Shown one piece after another: positions 19,101 to 27,269 of a DNA stretch of 64,000 bases (its first letter is position 1; each line of letters begins with the position of its first letter). The stretch spans positions 62,001-126,000 of the forward strand of contig JBFWNV010000010.1 of NCBI GenBank assembly GCA_050250875.1. Reading direction: 5' to 3'. Origin of the DNA: CAWAYR01 sp050250875. GTDB taxonomy: Bacteria > Acidobacteriota > Vicinamibacteria > Vicinamibacterales > UBA2999. A program made the position numbers and the translations under genes. The notes beneath the pieces were generated by a model. The model searched no databases. It saw only the letters and a program-made list of their open reading frames with translations, and was not told where the DNA came from.

Positions 19101-19583
19101 ATCCTGCAGGGTGCGCAGTTCGGCGAGGTCGAGCCGGCCCGTGGCGTCCGTCAAGGCGTACTGGTAGACCCACCCGACCCCACTGGCGTCGGGCCCCAGC
19201 GTCGGCGTCACGCCGGGCGGGAGGGACTGCTGGACGCGCCCGAGCTGCTCCAGCACACGGGTACGCGCCCAGTAGATGTCGGTGCCTTCACCGAAGAGGG
19301 CGTAGGTGAAGCTCATGCCGAACATCGAGTAGCCCCGGACGGTCACGACGCCAGGCGTGCTCTGCAGCGTGCGGACGAGCGGGTAGGTGATCTGGTCTTC
19401 CACCAGGTCCGGGCTCCGCCCCATCCACTCGGTGTAGACGATCACCTGCGGATCGGAGATGTCGGGCAAGGCGTCGAGCGGCGTCTTGCGGACCGAGTCG
19501 GCCGCCCATAGGGCGAGGACGAGCACCACGCCGAAGACCACCCACTTGTGCTTGGCCGACAGCTCGATGAGACGTTCGACCAT
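16134..19583 (-). CDS. cusA: Heavy-metal efflux RND pump, CusA/CzcA family
   Basis: A 1149-residue inner-membrane proton-driven transporter. Typical HME-RND blocks are present: TPLDALPDISDPQVIVYTEWMGRSPDLVEDQITYPL near the N-terminus, GMSFTYALFGEGTDIYWAR, and the membrane signature VGELADAVIVLIENAHVRL (about residues 395-415) with the functional Asp. GSEFMPPLDEGSLLVMP marks the second half, and AETGIVMVVYLDEAF lies in the last membrane bundle. A Gly/Met/Ala-rich insert of about 55 residues (about 815-870) interrupts the second periplasmic loop and is unusual. The start ATG at 19583 follows the CusB stop by five bases, so the pump is made with its adaptor. Copper/silver specificity is inferred from the neighbours. 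Confidence 0.92.
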   Translation of the reverse strand: MVERLIELSAKHKWVVFGVVLVLALWAADSVRKTPLDALPDISDPQVIVYTEWMGRSPDLVEDQITYPLVRTLQSTPGVVTVRGYSMFGMSFTYALFGEGTDIYWARTRVLEQLGRVQQSLPPGVTPTLGPDASGVGWVYQYALTDATGRLDLAELRTLQDFTIRPALQAVTGVAEVASLGGFQRQYQIVVDPDRLVGFGVTLSDITRSVRDANAEVGARVLELAGREYVLRGRGYVKELADLESSVVAVGRGGIPVRLRDVARVRYGPDIRRGAADLNGTGETVGGIVVMRIGSNALDVIRALEAQMATLRLPDGVRLIPTYDRSELIIGSVKTLTNTLVQQAVIVTIICLVFLFHARSALVVMIVLPMSVLMSFIAIRYLGLTSNIMSLGGIAIAVGELADAVIVLIENAHVRLAAAPAGSDRKRVIVDACKEVGRPIFFSLLLITISFLPIFTLAGQAGRLFTPLAYTKTFAMFAAAILSITLAPPLMVLLLRGRFRTDATNPVSRLLSAVYRPVATLVVRARVVVVLIAITLMVATVPVFQRLGSEFMPPLDEGSLLVMPTTFPGIAIEEARRALVVQNRIIMRFPEVRSVHGKAGRAETATDPAQLDMIESVVTLKPRGEWPTRYTPRWHSNYAPDWLKRAVLRRLWPEQEPRTLAQLSRDLDAALRMPGYQMAIAPPIRTRIDMLTTGVRTPVGVKVFGENLDEIERISVHLEGLLRQVAGTRSTFAERQTGREYVDIAPDRTAIARYGLTVRDVQDVVEAAIGGMPVSTAIAGRARFSINLRVAADQRSDPEALRALLVPVPSTGALVDVAGTNTGAGASGAGAGLVGLTAAGGGGMGGMGGGGARPATAGGMASGVSQPPMGGTATSDPDFLEQWRQPAASVPLGQLADVRVTTGPPMIKDENGVLVGYVFADIDQTQRDLGGWVDDAKAVVAAQLTLPAGSRLQWTGQYEFLAEMEARLRYVIPLTLLLVVILLRLSMQGWPQTFLVLSSLPFAVAGSVWLLSYMHYNLSTAVWVGLIAVAGVAAETGIVMVVYLDEAFARYTREGRIQVPADVDAAVIEGASARVRPLLMTVATTVLGLLPLLWESGVGADVSARTAAPVVGGLWSCMVLTLLVLPAAYTMWRRHQVAALPAHSSACLY

Positions 19584-19588
19584 GGCCA

Positions 19589-20914
19589 CTACTCCTGGCG
19601 AGGCGGAGCCTCGGTCCGGGTGGGCGTGGAGTGCCCGGCGTGCGGATCGGCCGGCGGAGGGGCCGCGGCCTTCGGCGGCGCGCCGGGTGACGCGTCGGGC
19701 GTCGGCGTGCCGCCGTGCGCGTGACCGCCCATGCCGCCGGTCGCCCGCAGTCGGCTCTCGGAGTCGAGCAGGAACACGCCCGCGGTGACGACGAGGTCGC
19801 CGTCGTTCAGACCGGTCCGGACTTCCACGCGGTCGGCCAGTTGGAGCCCCAGCGTCACGGGGCGAGGCTCGAAGCGGTCGCCGACCACCACGAACACGTG
19901 CTGCTGGCGTCCGGTATCGACCACAGCGTCCCTCGGCACGGTGATGGCGGGTGTGCCGGCCACCGAGAAGGCGGCCGTCCCGTAGAGGCCTGGGCGCAGC
20001 GTGCCGCGGCCGTTCCCGACGGTGAAACGCACGCGAAGCGTGCGCGTTCGCTCGGTGAGCGTCGGGTACAGGAAGTCCACGCGCGCGGTGAACGGCGCGC
20101 GGCCGGACGCGGGAAAGTCGAGCGTCGCGACCGTGCCGGGCCGCACCGACGGGATGCTCGCTTCGGGCACCTCGGCCAAGACCCACACGGACGACAGATC
20201 GGCAATGGTGAGCAGGGGCGTCGACGGGTCGACGGCCGTCCCCACCGTGACACCGCGGGTCACGACCACGCCGCGTCGTGGCGCTACCACGGTGATCAAG
20301 CGTCGCGGCTCGCCGCTCGCTTCAATCGCCGCGATCTCCTCGGGCGACATCCCCAGAACGCCCAACCGGGTACGGCCGCCTGCCACGACCGCGCTCGATA
20401 TGCCAGACGCCGTGACGGCCTGACGGGCGGCCAGATACTCCGTCTGGGACGACAGCAGTTCCTGCGAGAAGACGCGCGCCAAGGGCTGTCCAACGCGCAC
20501 GGTCTCGCCGGTGGTGTTGACGTCCAGTTGCTCGACCCATCCGGCGACGCGTGTGTGCACGTGCGAGATGCGCGACTCGTCGGGCGCCACGGTGGCCACG
20601 GCCTGAATGGTGTCGGTGAGCGCCTCGCGCCTGACCGGCTGAATCTGCACGCCCAGCGTCTGCAGCGTCTCGGCCGTGACGTCGATGACCACGCGGGACG
20701 GCGGATTCCCGGCGGTCGCGCCGCTCATGTCCATACCCGCCATGTCCGCGCCGGCGGCCGGGCTCGCCGCCGAGGCGACCTCTTCCGGCGCAGCGGTAAA
20801 CGGCCAACCCTGGCGCTGGCGCTGCACCCACAATGCCCCTACGAGCACGGCGGCGGTGACGACCGACGCCAGGACCGGGGCCAGGGCCCCACGAACGCCA
20901 GAGCGACCAGTCAT
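19589..20914 (-). CDS. cusB: RND efflux periplasmic adaptor, CusB type
   Basis: A 441-residue membrane-fusion protein with one N-terminal membrane anchor (ALAPVLASVVTAAVLVGALWV). A Met-rich metal-binding stretch follows (ADMAGMDMSGA, about residue 57), as in CusB. After it come the barrel-sandwich and hairpin parts (VHTRVAGWVEQLDVNTTGETVRVGQPL; ITVVAPRRGVVVTRGVTVGTAVDPSTPL) and the C-terminal membrane-proximal domain (DAVVDTGRQQHVFVVVGDRFEPRPVTLG). The tail carries a DPHAGH motif identical to those in the CopA oxidase loop. The ATG overlaps the outer-membrane channel stop by four bases. It links CusA to the channel and passes periplasmic copper to the pump. Confidence 0.92.
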   Translation of the reverse strand: MTGRSGVRGALAPVLASVVTAAVLVGALWVQRQRQGWPFTAAPEEVASAASPAAGADMAGMDMSGATAGNPPSRVVIDVTAETLQTLGVQIQPVRREALTDTIQAVATVAPDESRISHVHTRVAGWVEQLDVNTTGETVRVGQPLARVFSQELLSSQTEYLAARQAVTASGISSAVVAGGRTRLGVLGMSPEEIAAIEASGEPRRLITVVAPRRGVVVTRGVTVGTAVDPSTPLLTIADLSSVWVLAEVPEASIPSVRPGTVATLDFPASGRAPFTARVDFLYPTLTERTRTLRVRFTVGNGRGTLRPGLYGTAAFSVAGTPAITVPRDAVVDTGRQQHVFVVVGDRFEPRPVTLGLQLADRVEVRTGLNDGDLVVTAGVFLLDSESRLRATGGMGGHAHGGTPTPDASPGAPPKAAAPPPADPHAGHSTPTRTEAPPRQE

Positions 20915-22167
20915 CGCAGCACCTCCTCGTACGAGCCGATGGCGCGGCCCAGCCGCACCCACGCCAGGCCGAGTTCGACGTCGGCCACAATCACGTCCGC
21001 CTGCACCGTCCACAGGGCCTGCACGGCTTCGATCACGCTCACCAGCGGAAGTTGGCCGGCGGTGTAGCCGGCGACGGCCGGAGCAATCGCCATCCGCGCT
21101 CGCGGCAAGACGTTCGTGTTGAGTGCGTCCTGGCGGTCGCGCCACGCCTGAACCTGATTGGTCGCCGTCGCGGCCTCGCCCTCGAACATGCGCGTCATCG
21201 CCCGCAGGTCGGCTTCGGACATCGCGCGCATGGCTTGGGCTTCGGCGACGCCGGCGCGCAGCTTCCCGCGCCAGATCGGAAGGCTGAGGCCCACCATCGC
21301 CATCCAGCCCTTGCCGTCGGTCATCGTGTAGGAGGGACCCGTGCGAATGGTGGCCATCGGCCGATACATGTCGCGCATGACCTGCACGTCGGCCTCGGCC
21401 CGCGCAATCTCGGCGCGGACCGCAGTGAGTTCCGGGCGCTCGATGAGCGCCGCGCGAAGCGCCGGCCAAGGTGGCGGAGGCTGCGTCACGACAACGGGCT
21501 GCAGCGGCGGCAGTGCCGTGTCGGCGTCGAGACCAAGGCTGGTGGCGAACATGCTCTCAGCTCCTCGGACCTCGCTCACGAGGGCGCGCGCCAGCGCCTC
21601 CAGACGGGCGACCTCCACTTCGGCGCGCAGCACATCCGACTGCGGCGCCGTGCCGGCGGCATATCGGGCGTTCGCCGCGGCGACGACGTCGCGTGCGAAG
21701 GCGACCTGCTCCGACAGCAGCGCCTGCGTGCGCTGCCGCTCCTGCAGCATCAGGAACGCGTTCGCGGCCTGCAGTCCGACGTCCAGGCCAGCACGGCCCG
21801 TCTCGGCACGGAGCCGGTCGACGTCTGCAAGCGCAGAGGCGCGCCGATGGCCGCGGATGCCGGACAGCGGGATCTGCTGTTCGATGGTGACGCTGACGTC
21901 CGCCCCGCTCCACATGAACGGCAGGTGGTCGAGCGACGGCGACACCATCGGATCCGGGAGCGCCGACACGATGGTCGGCCGCTGCTCTCCGGCCCGAGTT
22001 CGTGCGCGCGCGGCGTCGATCTCCGCCCGTCGTTCTCCAGCGATGCGCACGGCATCGACGAGCCGGAGTGGCGACGGCAGGGCCCCCGGTGTCTGGGCCA
22101 GGGCCGATGACCCGGCAGCCAGGATCGCCAGCGCCAGGCCGGCAACCCGCAAGGGCGAGCGAACCAT
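20911..22167 (-). CDS. cusC: Outer-membrane efflux channel, TolC/CusC family
   Basis: A 418-residue protein with a signal peptide (VAGLALAILAAGSSALAQ). Two outer-membrane efflux repeats follow, each an alpha-helical hairpin rich in Ala, Glu and Arg. Recognisable parts are RLVDAVRIAGERRAEIDAAR, the paired helices around QAANAFLMLQERQRTQALL and RYAAGTAPQSDVLRAEVEVARLE, and the second repeat with TAVRAEIARAEADVQVMRD and PALAGYTAGQLPLVSVIEA-like sequence. It supplies the exit duct for the CusBA pump. The ATG at 22167 has GGAGGA seven bases upstream. There is no lipobox, so unlike E. coli CusC it is probably not lipid-anchored. Confidence 0.9.
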   Translation of the reverse strand: MVRSPLRVAGLALAILAAGSSALAQTPGALPSPLRLVDAVRIAGERRAEIDAARARTRAGEQRPTIVSALPDPMVSPSLDHLPFMWSGADVSVTIEQQIPLSGIRGHRRASALADVDRLRAETGRAGLDVGLQAANAFLMLQERQRTQALLSEQVAFARDVVAAANARYAAGTAPQSDVLRAEVEVARLEALARALVSEVRGAESMFATSLGLDADTALPPLQPVVVTQPPPPWPALRAALIERPELTAVRAEIARAEADVQVMRDMYRPMATIRTGPSYTMTDGKGWMAMVGLSLPIWRGKLRAGVAEAQAMRAMSEADLRAMTRMFEGEAATATNQVQAWRDRQDALNTNVLPRARMAIAPAVAGYTAGQLPLVSVIEAVQALWTVQADVIVADVELGLAWVRLGRAIGSYEEVLR

Positions 22168-22311
22168 GATCGATTCCTCCGGATCTGATGTGCCGGGAAC
22201 GTCGGCCCCCCGGCGTGACCGCGTCAGCCAGAGGCCGGACGTGGCCGGCCGGTCACACACGCCGAGCCGCCGTGTCGCGGTCACGAGCCGACCGCCGGCG
22301 GCCAAGGCGTT

Positions 22312-22656
22312 TCAGATCCGGAGAGGAGTGACCAGGGGTCGTTTCAGGTGGGACGGCAGCTGTGCGCGAGTACCTGGCGAGCGCGGCGTGGCCACAGGTG
22401 CGACCTGGAACGCCGCGTGGGCCATGAGGGTCGCGTCGTCACCGCGACGGCGCGACTCTTCTCTGAGAGCGGCCGAGTCCGGCACCGCATCCCGGCAGGT
22501 ATCGTCGCTGCCGATGCCGGTGACGGCCCCGGACTGCTCGTGATGGCAGCTGGCCGCTGCCGCGGCGACGGGGTCGCACCACGACAGGCAGACCAGCGAG
22601 GCGCTCGGCCCCACCAGAAGCATCACGACGACGGGCACGACAGCGGCGCGAAACAC
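22312..22656 (-). CDS. Small exported Cys/His-containing protein of unknown function (second of two)
   Basis: A 114-residue protein with an N-terminal hydrophobic segment (AAVVPVVVMLLVGPSAS) followed by LVCLSWCDP, then SCHHEQSG and DDTCRDAV. The tail ends in RPLVTPLRI. The layout matches the protein at 12362-12835: signal peptide, C-x3-C-x-P (here C-x3-CDP), a central Cys/His cluster and an identical LRI ending. Direct sequence similarity outside these points is low. The GTG at 22656 is chosen because it starts the hydrophobic segment; the frame is open much further upstream without coding character. It is the first gene of the efflux operon, and a role in periplasmic copper capture or sensing is inferred. 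Confidence 0.6.
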   Translation of the reverse strand: MFRAAVVPVVVMLLVGPSASLVCLSWCDPVAAAAASCHHEQSGAVTGIGSDDTCRDAVPDSAALREESRRRGDDATLMAHAAFQVAPVATPRSPGTRAQLPSHLKRPLVTPLRI

Positions 22657-22899
22657 GGCAACACCCGCACAGCCCAGGGGCAAGAGGGGTGCCAACAGGC
22701 ACGCGCCCACGGAGCCCGCTGGATCGGATGCGGGAGGCAATGTCTCCTGCCCGGCCCCGCCCCGGAACGGGCAGGTTTTCGCACCGGGCTGGGGACGATC
22801 CGGCGCGGGCCGCAGGGCGCCCGGAAGGGAGCACCCCAGCCCTGCTGGTATTCTACCGACCGATCCTGCCGCCGCTGGCGGGAGGAGGAGGACGCACAC

Positions 22900-24624
22900 A
22901 TGGTTCGGCAACTCGGCTCCCGGCTGGCCCTCGGCGTCGCGACGGCGTCGCTCGTCGCCGCCTGCAGCAGCGCCCCGCCAGCGACAGCGCCGGGGCCCGT
23001 GACACTCGACACCCCTGAGGTTGGCGCGACCCTGGACGGCATCGACGCCGGGCGGGTCAAGCAGCACATGAGCGTCCTGGCCGACGACAAGCTCGAGGGC
23101 CGCGGGCTGGGCACCGCCGGGTACGACGGCGCGCTGCAGTACGTCGAGGACGCGGTGAAGTCCTACGGCCTGGCCCCGGCCGGGGAGAACGGCGGCTACC
23201 GCCAGCGGGTGCCGCTCCGGAACAGCGTCGTCGTCGAGGCCGGCAGTTCGATGACGGTGCGAGGTCCCAAGGGGGCCAGGACCCTGGCCTACGGCAGGGA
23301 CTTCCTGCTCGGTGCCGATCCGCTGCGCGCCGAGGTCGGCATCGACGACGCCCCGGTGGCCTTCGTCGGCTACGGCGTCAGCGCCCCGGCGCTGGGCTAC
23401 GACGACTACGGCGGCGGCCTCGACGTGAAGGGCAAGGTGGTGGCGTATCTGAGCGGTGCGCCGGCCATGCTGCCGAGCAACGAACGTGCCTACTACTCGT
23501 CGGGCGCCGTGAAAGAGGCCGAAGCCGTCAAGCGCGGCGCGATCGGCACGCTGAGCTTCACCTCCCCCGACGATCCGCGCTTCCGCTGGGACGTCAGCGT
23601 CGCGACCGGCAGTCAGGGCAGCTATGCCTGGGTGGACGCCCAGGGCCGTCCCAACCGCGGCGATCCGGCGCTGCGCGGGTCGGCGTCGCTCAACCATTCC
23701 GGCGTCGAGGCGCTGTTCGCGGGCGCGCCGACCCCCGCGGCCGCCGTCTTCGCCGCGGCGGCGAAGAGCACGCCGCAGGCGTTCGACCTGGCCACGCGGG
23801 TCTCGCTGGCCACACGCTCGACCCACAAGGACGTCGAGAGCGCCAACCTCGTCGCGCGGCTCGAGGGCAGCGACCCGGCGCTGAAGGACGAGCACGTGGT
23901 GTACATCGCCCACGTCGACCACTTCGGCCGCGGCGTCGCGATGAACGGCGACGACATCTACAACGGCGCGCACGACAACGCCTCAGGCGTCGCGATCGTG
24001 CTCGAGGTGGCGCGCGCCTATTCGGCGCTGCCGACGCGTCCGCGCCGCTCGGTGCTGTTCCTGTTCGTCACCGCCGAAGAGCGCGGCCTGCTCGGGTCCG
24101 ACTACTTCGCCCGCCATCCCACGGTGGCCAAGGACGGCATCGTCGCCGACCTCACGCTCGACATGCCCTTCCTGTTCCACCCGCTGCTCGACATCGTGCC
24201 CTACGGCGCGCAGCACTCGACGCTGGCGGCGCCGGTGGCGAAGGCGGCCGAGCGGCTGGGTATCGCGATTGGCCCCGATCCCATTCCCGAGCAGGTGCTG
24301 TTCATCCGCAGCGACCACTTCAGCTTCGTGCGCCAGGGCGTGCCGTCGCTCTTCATCAAGAGCGGCTTCAAGACCGGCGACCTGGGTAAGGACGGGGCGG
24401 CCATCAACGCCGGCTACCGCCGCGACGTCTACCACAAGCCCAACGACGACATGTCGCAGGCGTTCGACTTCGAAGCCGGCGCCCAGCACGCCCGGCTCAA
24501 TTTCCTGACCGGCTGGCTGGTGGCGCAGGAGACGGCACGGCCGGCCTGGAACCCGGGGGACTTCTTCGGCGGGCTGTTCGGCCGGCCGGCGGGCGCCAGG
24601 GAGACGGGGCCGGCCAACGACTGA
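22900..24624 (+). CDS. M28 family zinc peptidase, lipoprotein
   Basis: A 574-residue protein with a lipoprotein signal (ATASLVAAC, lipobox Cys at about residue 22). A PA-type inserted domain (about 140-260) precedes the M28 catalytic domain. Zinc and catalytic residues are visible in order: AHVDHFG (His), NGAHDNASGVA (bridging Asp), TAEERGLLGS (catalytic and ligand Glu), LTLDMPF (Asp) and DVYHKPNDD (last His). Such enzymes are aminopeptidases on the cell surface or in the periplasm. The start has an extended GGAGGAGGAGG just upstream. It is transcribed away from the copper island and probably forms a unit with the barrel protein that follows. Confidence 0.9.
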   Translation: MVRQLGSRLALGVATASLVAACSSAPPATAPGPVTLDTPEVGATLDGIDAGRVKQHMSVLADDKLEGRGLGTAGYDGALQYVEDAVKSYGLAPAGENGGYRQRVPLRNSVVVEAGSSMTVRGPKGARTLAYGRDFLLGADPLRAEVGIDDAPVAFVGYGVSAPALGYDDYGGGLDVKGKVVAYLSGAPAMLPSNERAYYSSGAVKEAEAVKRGAIGTLSFTSPDDPRFRWDVSVATGSQGSYAWVDAQGRPNRGDPALRGSASLNHSGVEALFAGAPTPAAAVFAAAAKSTPQAFDLATRVSLATRSTHKDVESANLVARLEGSDPALKDEHVVYIAHVDHFGRGVAMNGDDIYNGAHDNASGVAIVLEVARAYSALPTRPRRSVLFLFVTAEERGLLGSDYFARHPTVAKDGIVADLTLDMPFLFHPLLDIVPYGAQHSTLAAPVAKAAERLGIAIGPDPIPEQVLFIRSDHFSFVRQGVPSLFIKSGFKTGDLGKDGAAINAGYRRDVYHKPNDDMSQAFDFEAGAQHARLNFLTGWLVAQETARPAWNPGDFFGGLFGRPAGARETGPAND

Positions 24625-24653
24625 ACGGCGGCCGGTGACGTCAGTACGGCTGA

Positions 24654-25202
24654 GTGCTTCTGGCGATCACCCGTCTGCACGTCGCCGCCGTCCTGCTGTT
24701 CGTCACCGCGTCCGTCCCGGCGTCCGCGCAGGGGACGGGTCCGCGCCTGATCGTCCTTGGTGGCGTCGGCACGCACCTGAACGCTGGGGTCAGCGGCGAC
24801 ACCGAGTCGATCGCCGCCGGCCTGTCGCTGGGTCGGTTCGATCTCCTGATTGGCGGCGAGCGCATCCACATCCCGACGGAGCGGTCGCAGTTCGGCGCCA
24901 CGCGTGGCGGCACGTCGCGGTTCGTCACCGGTGAGATCCGTGTCTCGCCGGTCACTTTCGGCCGCACCGCGCCGTACCTCCTGGCGGGCTTCGGCCGCGG
25001 CACCTCGCGGCCAACCGTGAACGAGATCTTCCCCAACCCAGTCACCAACGACGCCTGGCTGCTGTTCGCCGGCGCGGGCGCCCGCGTCGCCCTCACCAAC
25101 CGGCTCGGTGCGTTCGCCGACGTCCGCGCCGGCATCCAGGGCGAACTCGACTCGGCCTTCCTGCTGGTGCCGCTGCGCGTCGGCCTGGCCTGGCGGTTCT
25201 GA
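24654..25202 (+). CDS. Small outer-membrane beta-barrel-like protein
   Basis: A 182-residue protein with a signal peptide (LHVAAVLLFVTASVPASAQ). About eight short amphipathic strands with Gly-rich turns follow (LIVLGGVGTHLNAG, RFVTGEIRVSPVTF, PYLLAGFGRGTS, LLFAGAGARVALTNRLGAFADVRAG), ending in LRVGLAWRF, a Phe-terminated strand typical of barrels assembled by the Bam complex. No specific family is recognised, but it resembles eight-strand OmpW/OmpA-like small barrels. The GTG at 24654 lies 29 bases after the peptidase stop. Confidence 0.7.
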   Translation: MLLAITRLHVAAVLLFVTASVPASAQGTGPRLIVLGGVGTHLNAGVSGDTESIAAGLSLGRFDLLIGGERIHIPTERSQFGATRGGTSRFVTGEIRVSPVTFGRTAPYLLAGFGRGTSRPTVNEIFPNPVTNDAWLLFAGAGARVALTNRLGAFADVRAGIQGELDSAFLLVPLRVGLAWRF

Positions 25203-25221
25203 ATCGCGTCGGCCGCTGCGC

Positions 25222-25752
25222 TCAGTCGGCCGTCCGGGTGGGCCACGCCTTGCGCCGGGCGAGGAAGATCCCCTTCTTCTTCGGGCTGCGGCCCGCCGTC
25301 TTCTCCGCCACCGGGCGCGGAGCCGCGGCAGAGGCGGCCTTTGCCGCCTTCCGTGGCTTCGCGGGGCTGGCGGCGACGGCGGCTTTCGCCGTCGCCGCGG
25401 TGCGGGTCGCGGCGGGCGGCGCCGTGGCCTTGCGCGGCGAGGTCCAGCCGCGTCGCCCGAACAGCGACGACAGCGCGCGCTGCACTTTGCGCAGCGCCTG
25501 GCCGACTGCCAGCGGCACCCGCTTGGCCGTCGCGCTGGCGGCCAGCGGCCGTGCCCCGGCCGGTCGCACTTCCACCTGGCACCGCTTGTCGGCCGGGCCG
25601 GTCTTGCGGCTGTTGACGTCGCTCAGGTGCACTTCCACCCGCGTCAACTGCTCGGCGTACCTCCCGAGAATGCGGCCAACCTCATCTTCGACGAACGCGA
25701 TCGTCCGCGCATCGACCGTCACCGTCCGGTCGCTGTTCACCTGAATCTGCAT
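25222..25752 (-). CDS. HPF/RaiA-type ribosome-associated protein with basic Ala/Lys tail
   Basis: A 176-residue protein whose first 100 residues have the sigma-54-modulation/HPF fold: QIQVNSDRTV, VEDEVGRILGRYAEQLTRVEVHLSDVN, KRCQVEVRPAGARPLAASA, then a helix VGQALRKVQRALSSLFG. These proteins bind the small ribosomal subunit under stress. The rest is a low-complexity Ala/Lys/Pro/Arg tail resembling histone-like tails (KAAVAASPAKPRKAAKAAS), ending in basic segments (PKKKGIFLARRKAW). The tail is not part of the usual family and might bind nucleic acid. The ATG at 25752 has GGAGAGG upstream. It is convergent with the barrel protein gene. Confidence 0.75.
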   Translation of the reverse strand: MQIQVNSDRTVTVDARTIAFVEDEVGRILGRYAEQLTRVEVHLSDVNSRKTGPADKRCQVEVRPAGARPLAASATAKRVPLAVGQALRKVQRALSSLFGRRGWTSPRKATAPPAATRTAATAKAAVAASPAKPRKAAKAASAAAPRPVAEKTAGRSPKKKGIFLARRKAWPTRTAD

Positions 25753-25834
25753 GTGTCCCGATACCTCTCCACCATTCTGTCTCGATTCCACGGTCCGGCG
25801 CGCCCTCCCCCGACCGTCAGGCCATCGTGTGCGT

Positions 25835-26851
25835 TCACGGGTGCGACAGCGCGGCGGCGTTCGGGATGAGCTGGAAGAACACCTCGTCGGGCACCTGGCC
25901 GTGCCAATGACCGGTGACCCGTGCCACGCCGGCGACGACGACGAAGATGGCGAGCGCACCCGCGGCGACGTGGGTCGCGGTGATCCGCCGCCGGCCGACC
26001 AGCGTCCGCATCTCCAGCGCGTCCTTCACCGGGCACACCGACACGCACGTGAAGCAGCCGTTGCACTCGGGTGTCCGCACCGAACGCAGCACGTCCACGG
26101 GAATCGACGACGGACACGCCTTGGTGCACTTGCCGCAGTCGATGCAGCTGATCGGGTCGCGCGTGATCCGCATCGGGCTGACCAGCGACGTCAGGCCCAT
26201 CAGCGCGCCGTACGGGCAGAGATAGCGGCACCAGGCGTTCTTCACCACGACCGAGAGCACCACCAGCCCCAGGCACACCTGGATGGTGAGGCGCCCGGCG
26301 TCGCGGAAGAAGTCCAGCATCTTGACGTCGGCGACCAGGCCGTACGGGCTGGTCAGGAACGCCTCCAGCTCGGCTACCGGCATCGTCACCACCACCCACA
26401 GGAACAGCCCGAGCAGCACGTACTTCAGGCTTCGCAGCGGCACGTCCACCACGCGCGGCAGGGCGAAGGTGCGCCCGAACAGCGCCTTGCCGCCCTGCCA
26501 GAGCCACTCCGAGATCGTGCCGATCGGGCACAGCCAGCTGCAGAACGCCTTGCGGTAGACGAGGGAGATGGCCAGGAAGGCGACGAGCAGGAACATGCCG
26601 GCCGGATGCACTGACGGGACCGTGCCGGTGAACACGAAGTACTTCAGGTTCATCAGCGACGCGATCGGCAGCCACCCTTCCACGCCCGGGGGGCGGCTGA
26701 CGTACGGCGTGGCGCCGCCGGTCTCGAAGTAGCGGACCCAGACGTAGAACTGCAGGCCAATCCAGAGGTTCAGGACGAGGAACAGCACCTGCACGGCGGA
26801 GCGAACCGCTCCGATGCGTTCAGGTGGACGCTTGGGATACGCCCTGGCCAT
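25835..26851 (-). CDS. Membrane polyferredoxin of the NapH/NosR/CcoG type
   Basis: A 338-residue protein with about five membrane helices and four cysteine clusters. Two are CxxxCP motifs at membrane edges (CSWLCPIG, about residue 104, and CRYLCPYGA, about 208). Two are soluble 4Fe-4S motifs (CIDCGKCTKACPSSIP, about 238, and CNGCFTCVSVCP, about 264). This is the arrangement of NapH and the C-terminal half of NosR, which carry electrons from quinol or ferredoxin to periplasmic reductases. A short C-terminal membrane helix follows. The partner enzyme is not adjacent. A palindromic Crp/Fnr-type box lies upstream at 26897-26912, centred 41.5 bases before a predicted start site, which suggests control by oxygen or nitrogen oxides. 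Confidence 0.85.
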   Translation of the reverse strand: MARAYPKRPPERIGAVRSAVQVLFLVLNLWIGLQFYVWVRYFETGGATPYVSRPPGVEGWLPIASLMNLKYFVFTGTVPSVHPAGMFLLVAFLAISLVYRKAFCSWLCPIGTISEWLWQGGKALFGRTFALPRVVDVPLRSLKYVLLGLFLWVVVTMPVAELEAFLTSPYGLVADVKMLDFFRDAGRLTIQVCLGLVVLSVVVKNAWCRYLCPYGALMGLTSLVSPMRITRDPISCIDCGKCTKACPSSIPVDVLRSVRTPECNGCFTCVSVCPVKDALEMRTLVGRRRITATHVAAGALAIFVVVAGVARVTGHWHGQVPDEVFFQLIPNAAALSHP

Positions 26852-26896
26852 GCCGGCACACCGGCATCGACGTTACCGGGAGGGCGTGGCCCCGGG

Positions 26897-26912
26897 CATG
26901 ACGCCGGTCATA
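26897..26912 (-). promoter_or_regulatory. Crp/Fnr-type palindrome CATGAC-N4-GTCATA upstream of the polyferredoxin
   Basis: The inverted repeat CATGACGCCGGTCATA has the 6-N4-6 spacing used by Crp/Fnr dimers and matches the box at 45166-45181 in both half-sites except one base. On the minus strand its centre (26904.5) is 41.5 bases from a start site placed by the hexamer TAACGT at 26875-26870, the class II activator position. There is no experimental support, and the -10 match is weak (TA---T). Confidence 0.45.
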
Positions 26913-27032
26913 CCGGCCGGCGATGCGGGCGGACGCCGGCGGGCGGGGTATGATGAACACACTCCCGCTTTCCTGAGCCTCCGGGCCGTCACGGCCTCGG
27001 TCCCTCACCAGAGCATTTCCCGAGGGGGCTCC

Positions 27033-27212
27033 GTGCCGCACTTGACCGTCGTCGAACGTCTGAAGCAGCTCATCGCCGCGCTGGACGCCCGTCACGTTCA
27101 GCCCGGCAGGGCTTCGGAGGCCGGCATCGCCGAGAGCGCGAGCGCGATGCGGGCCAAGGCGGTCGCGCGCCTCGCCGAGTTGCGCGACGCCGAGGAGCCG
27201 GACGGCTCGTAG
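27033..27212 (+). CDS. Small uncharacterised protein (59 residues)
   Basis: The product has a helical, charged sequence (VVERLKQLIAALDARH and ASAMRAKAVARLAELRDAEE) without membrane segments or known motifs. The GTG start at 27033 is preceded by GAGGGGG at good spacing; an open frame extends upstream but lacks coding character. It lies between the divergent polyferredoxin promoter and the glucan synthase leader. A TATGAT hexamer at 26949-26954 could serve as its -10 element. I cannot assign a function. Confidence 0.5.
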   Translation: MPHLTVVERLKQLIAALDARHVQPGRASEAGIAESASAMRAKAVARLAELRDAEEPDGS

Positions 27213-27269
27213 GGACCGCGCCTCCCGCAACGCCATCACGACGCGGCACCGGCCGCTCAGGAGCGTCAC

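Noticed and set aside
22348..22899. N-terminal extension of the M28 peptidase frame
   Set aside because: The region lacks coding character, overlaps the opposite-strand small exported gene, and a strong ribosome-binding site and lipoprotein signal occur at 22900.
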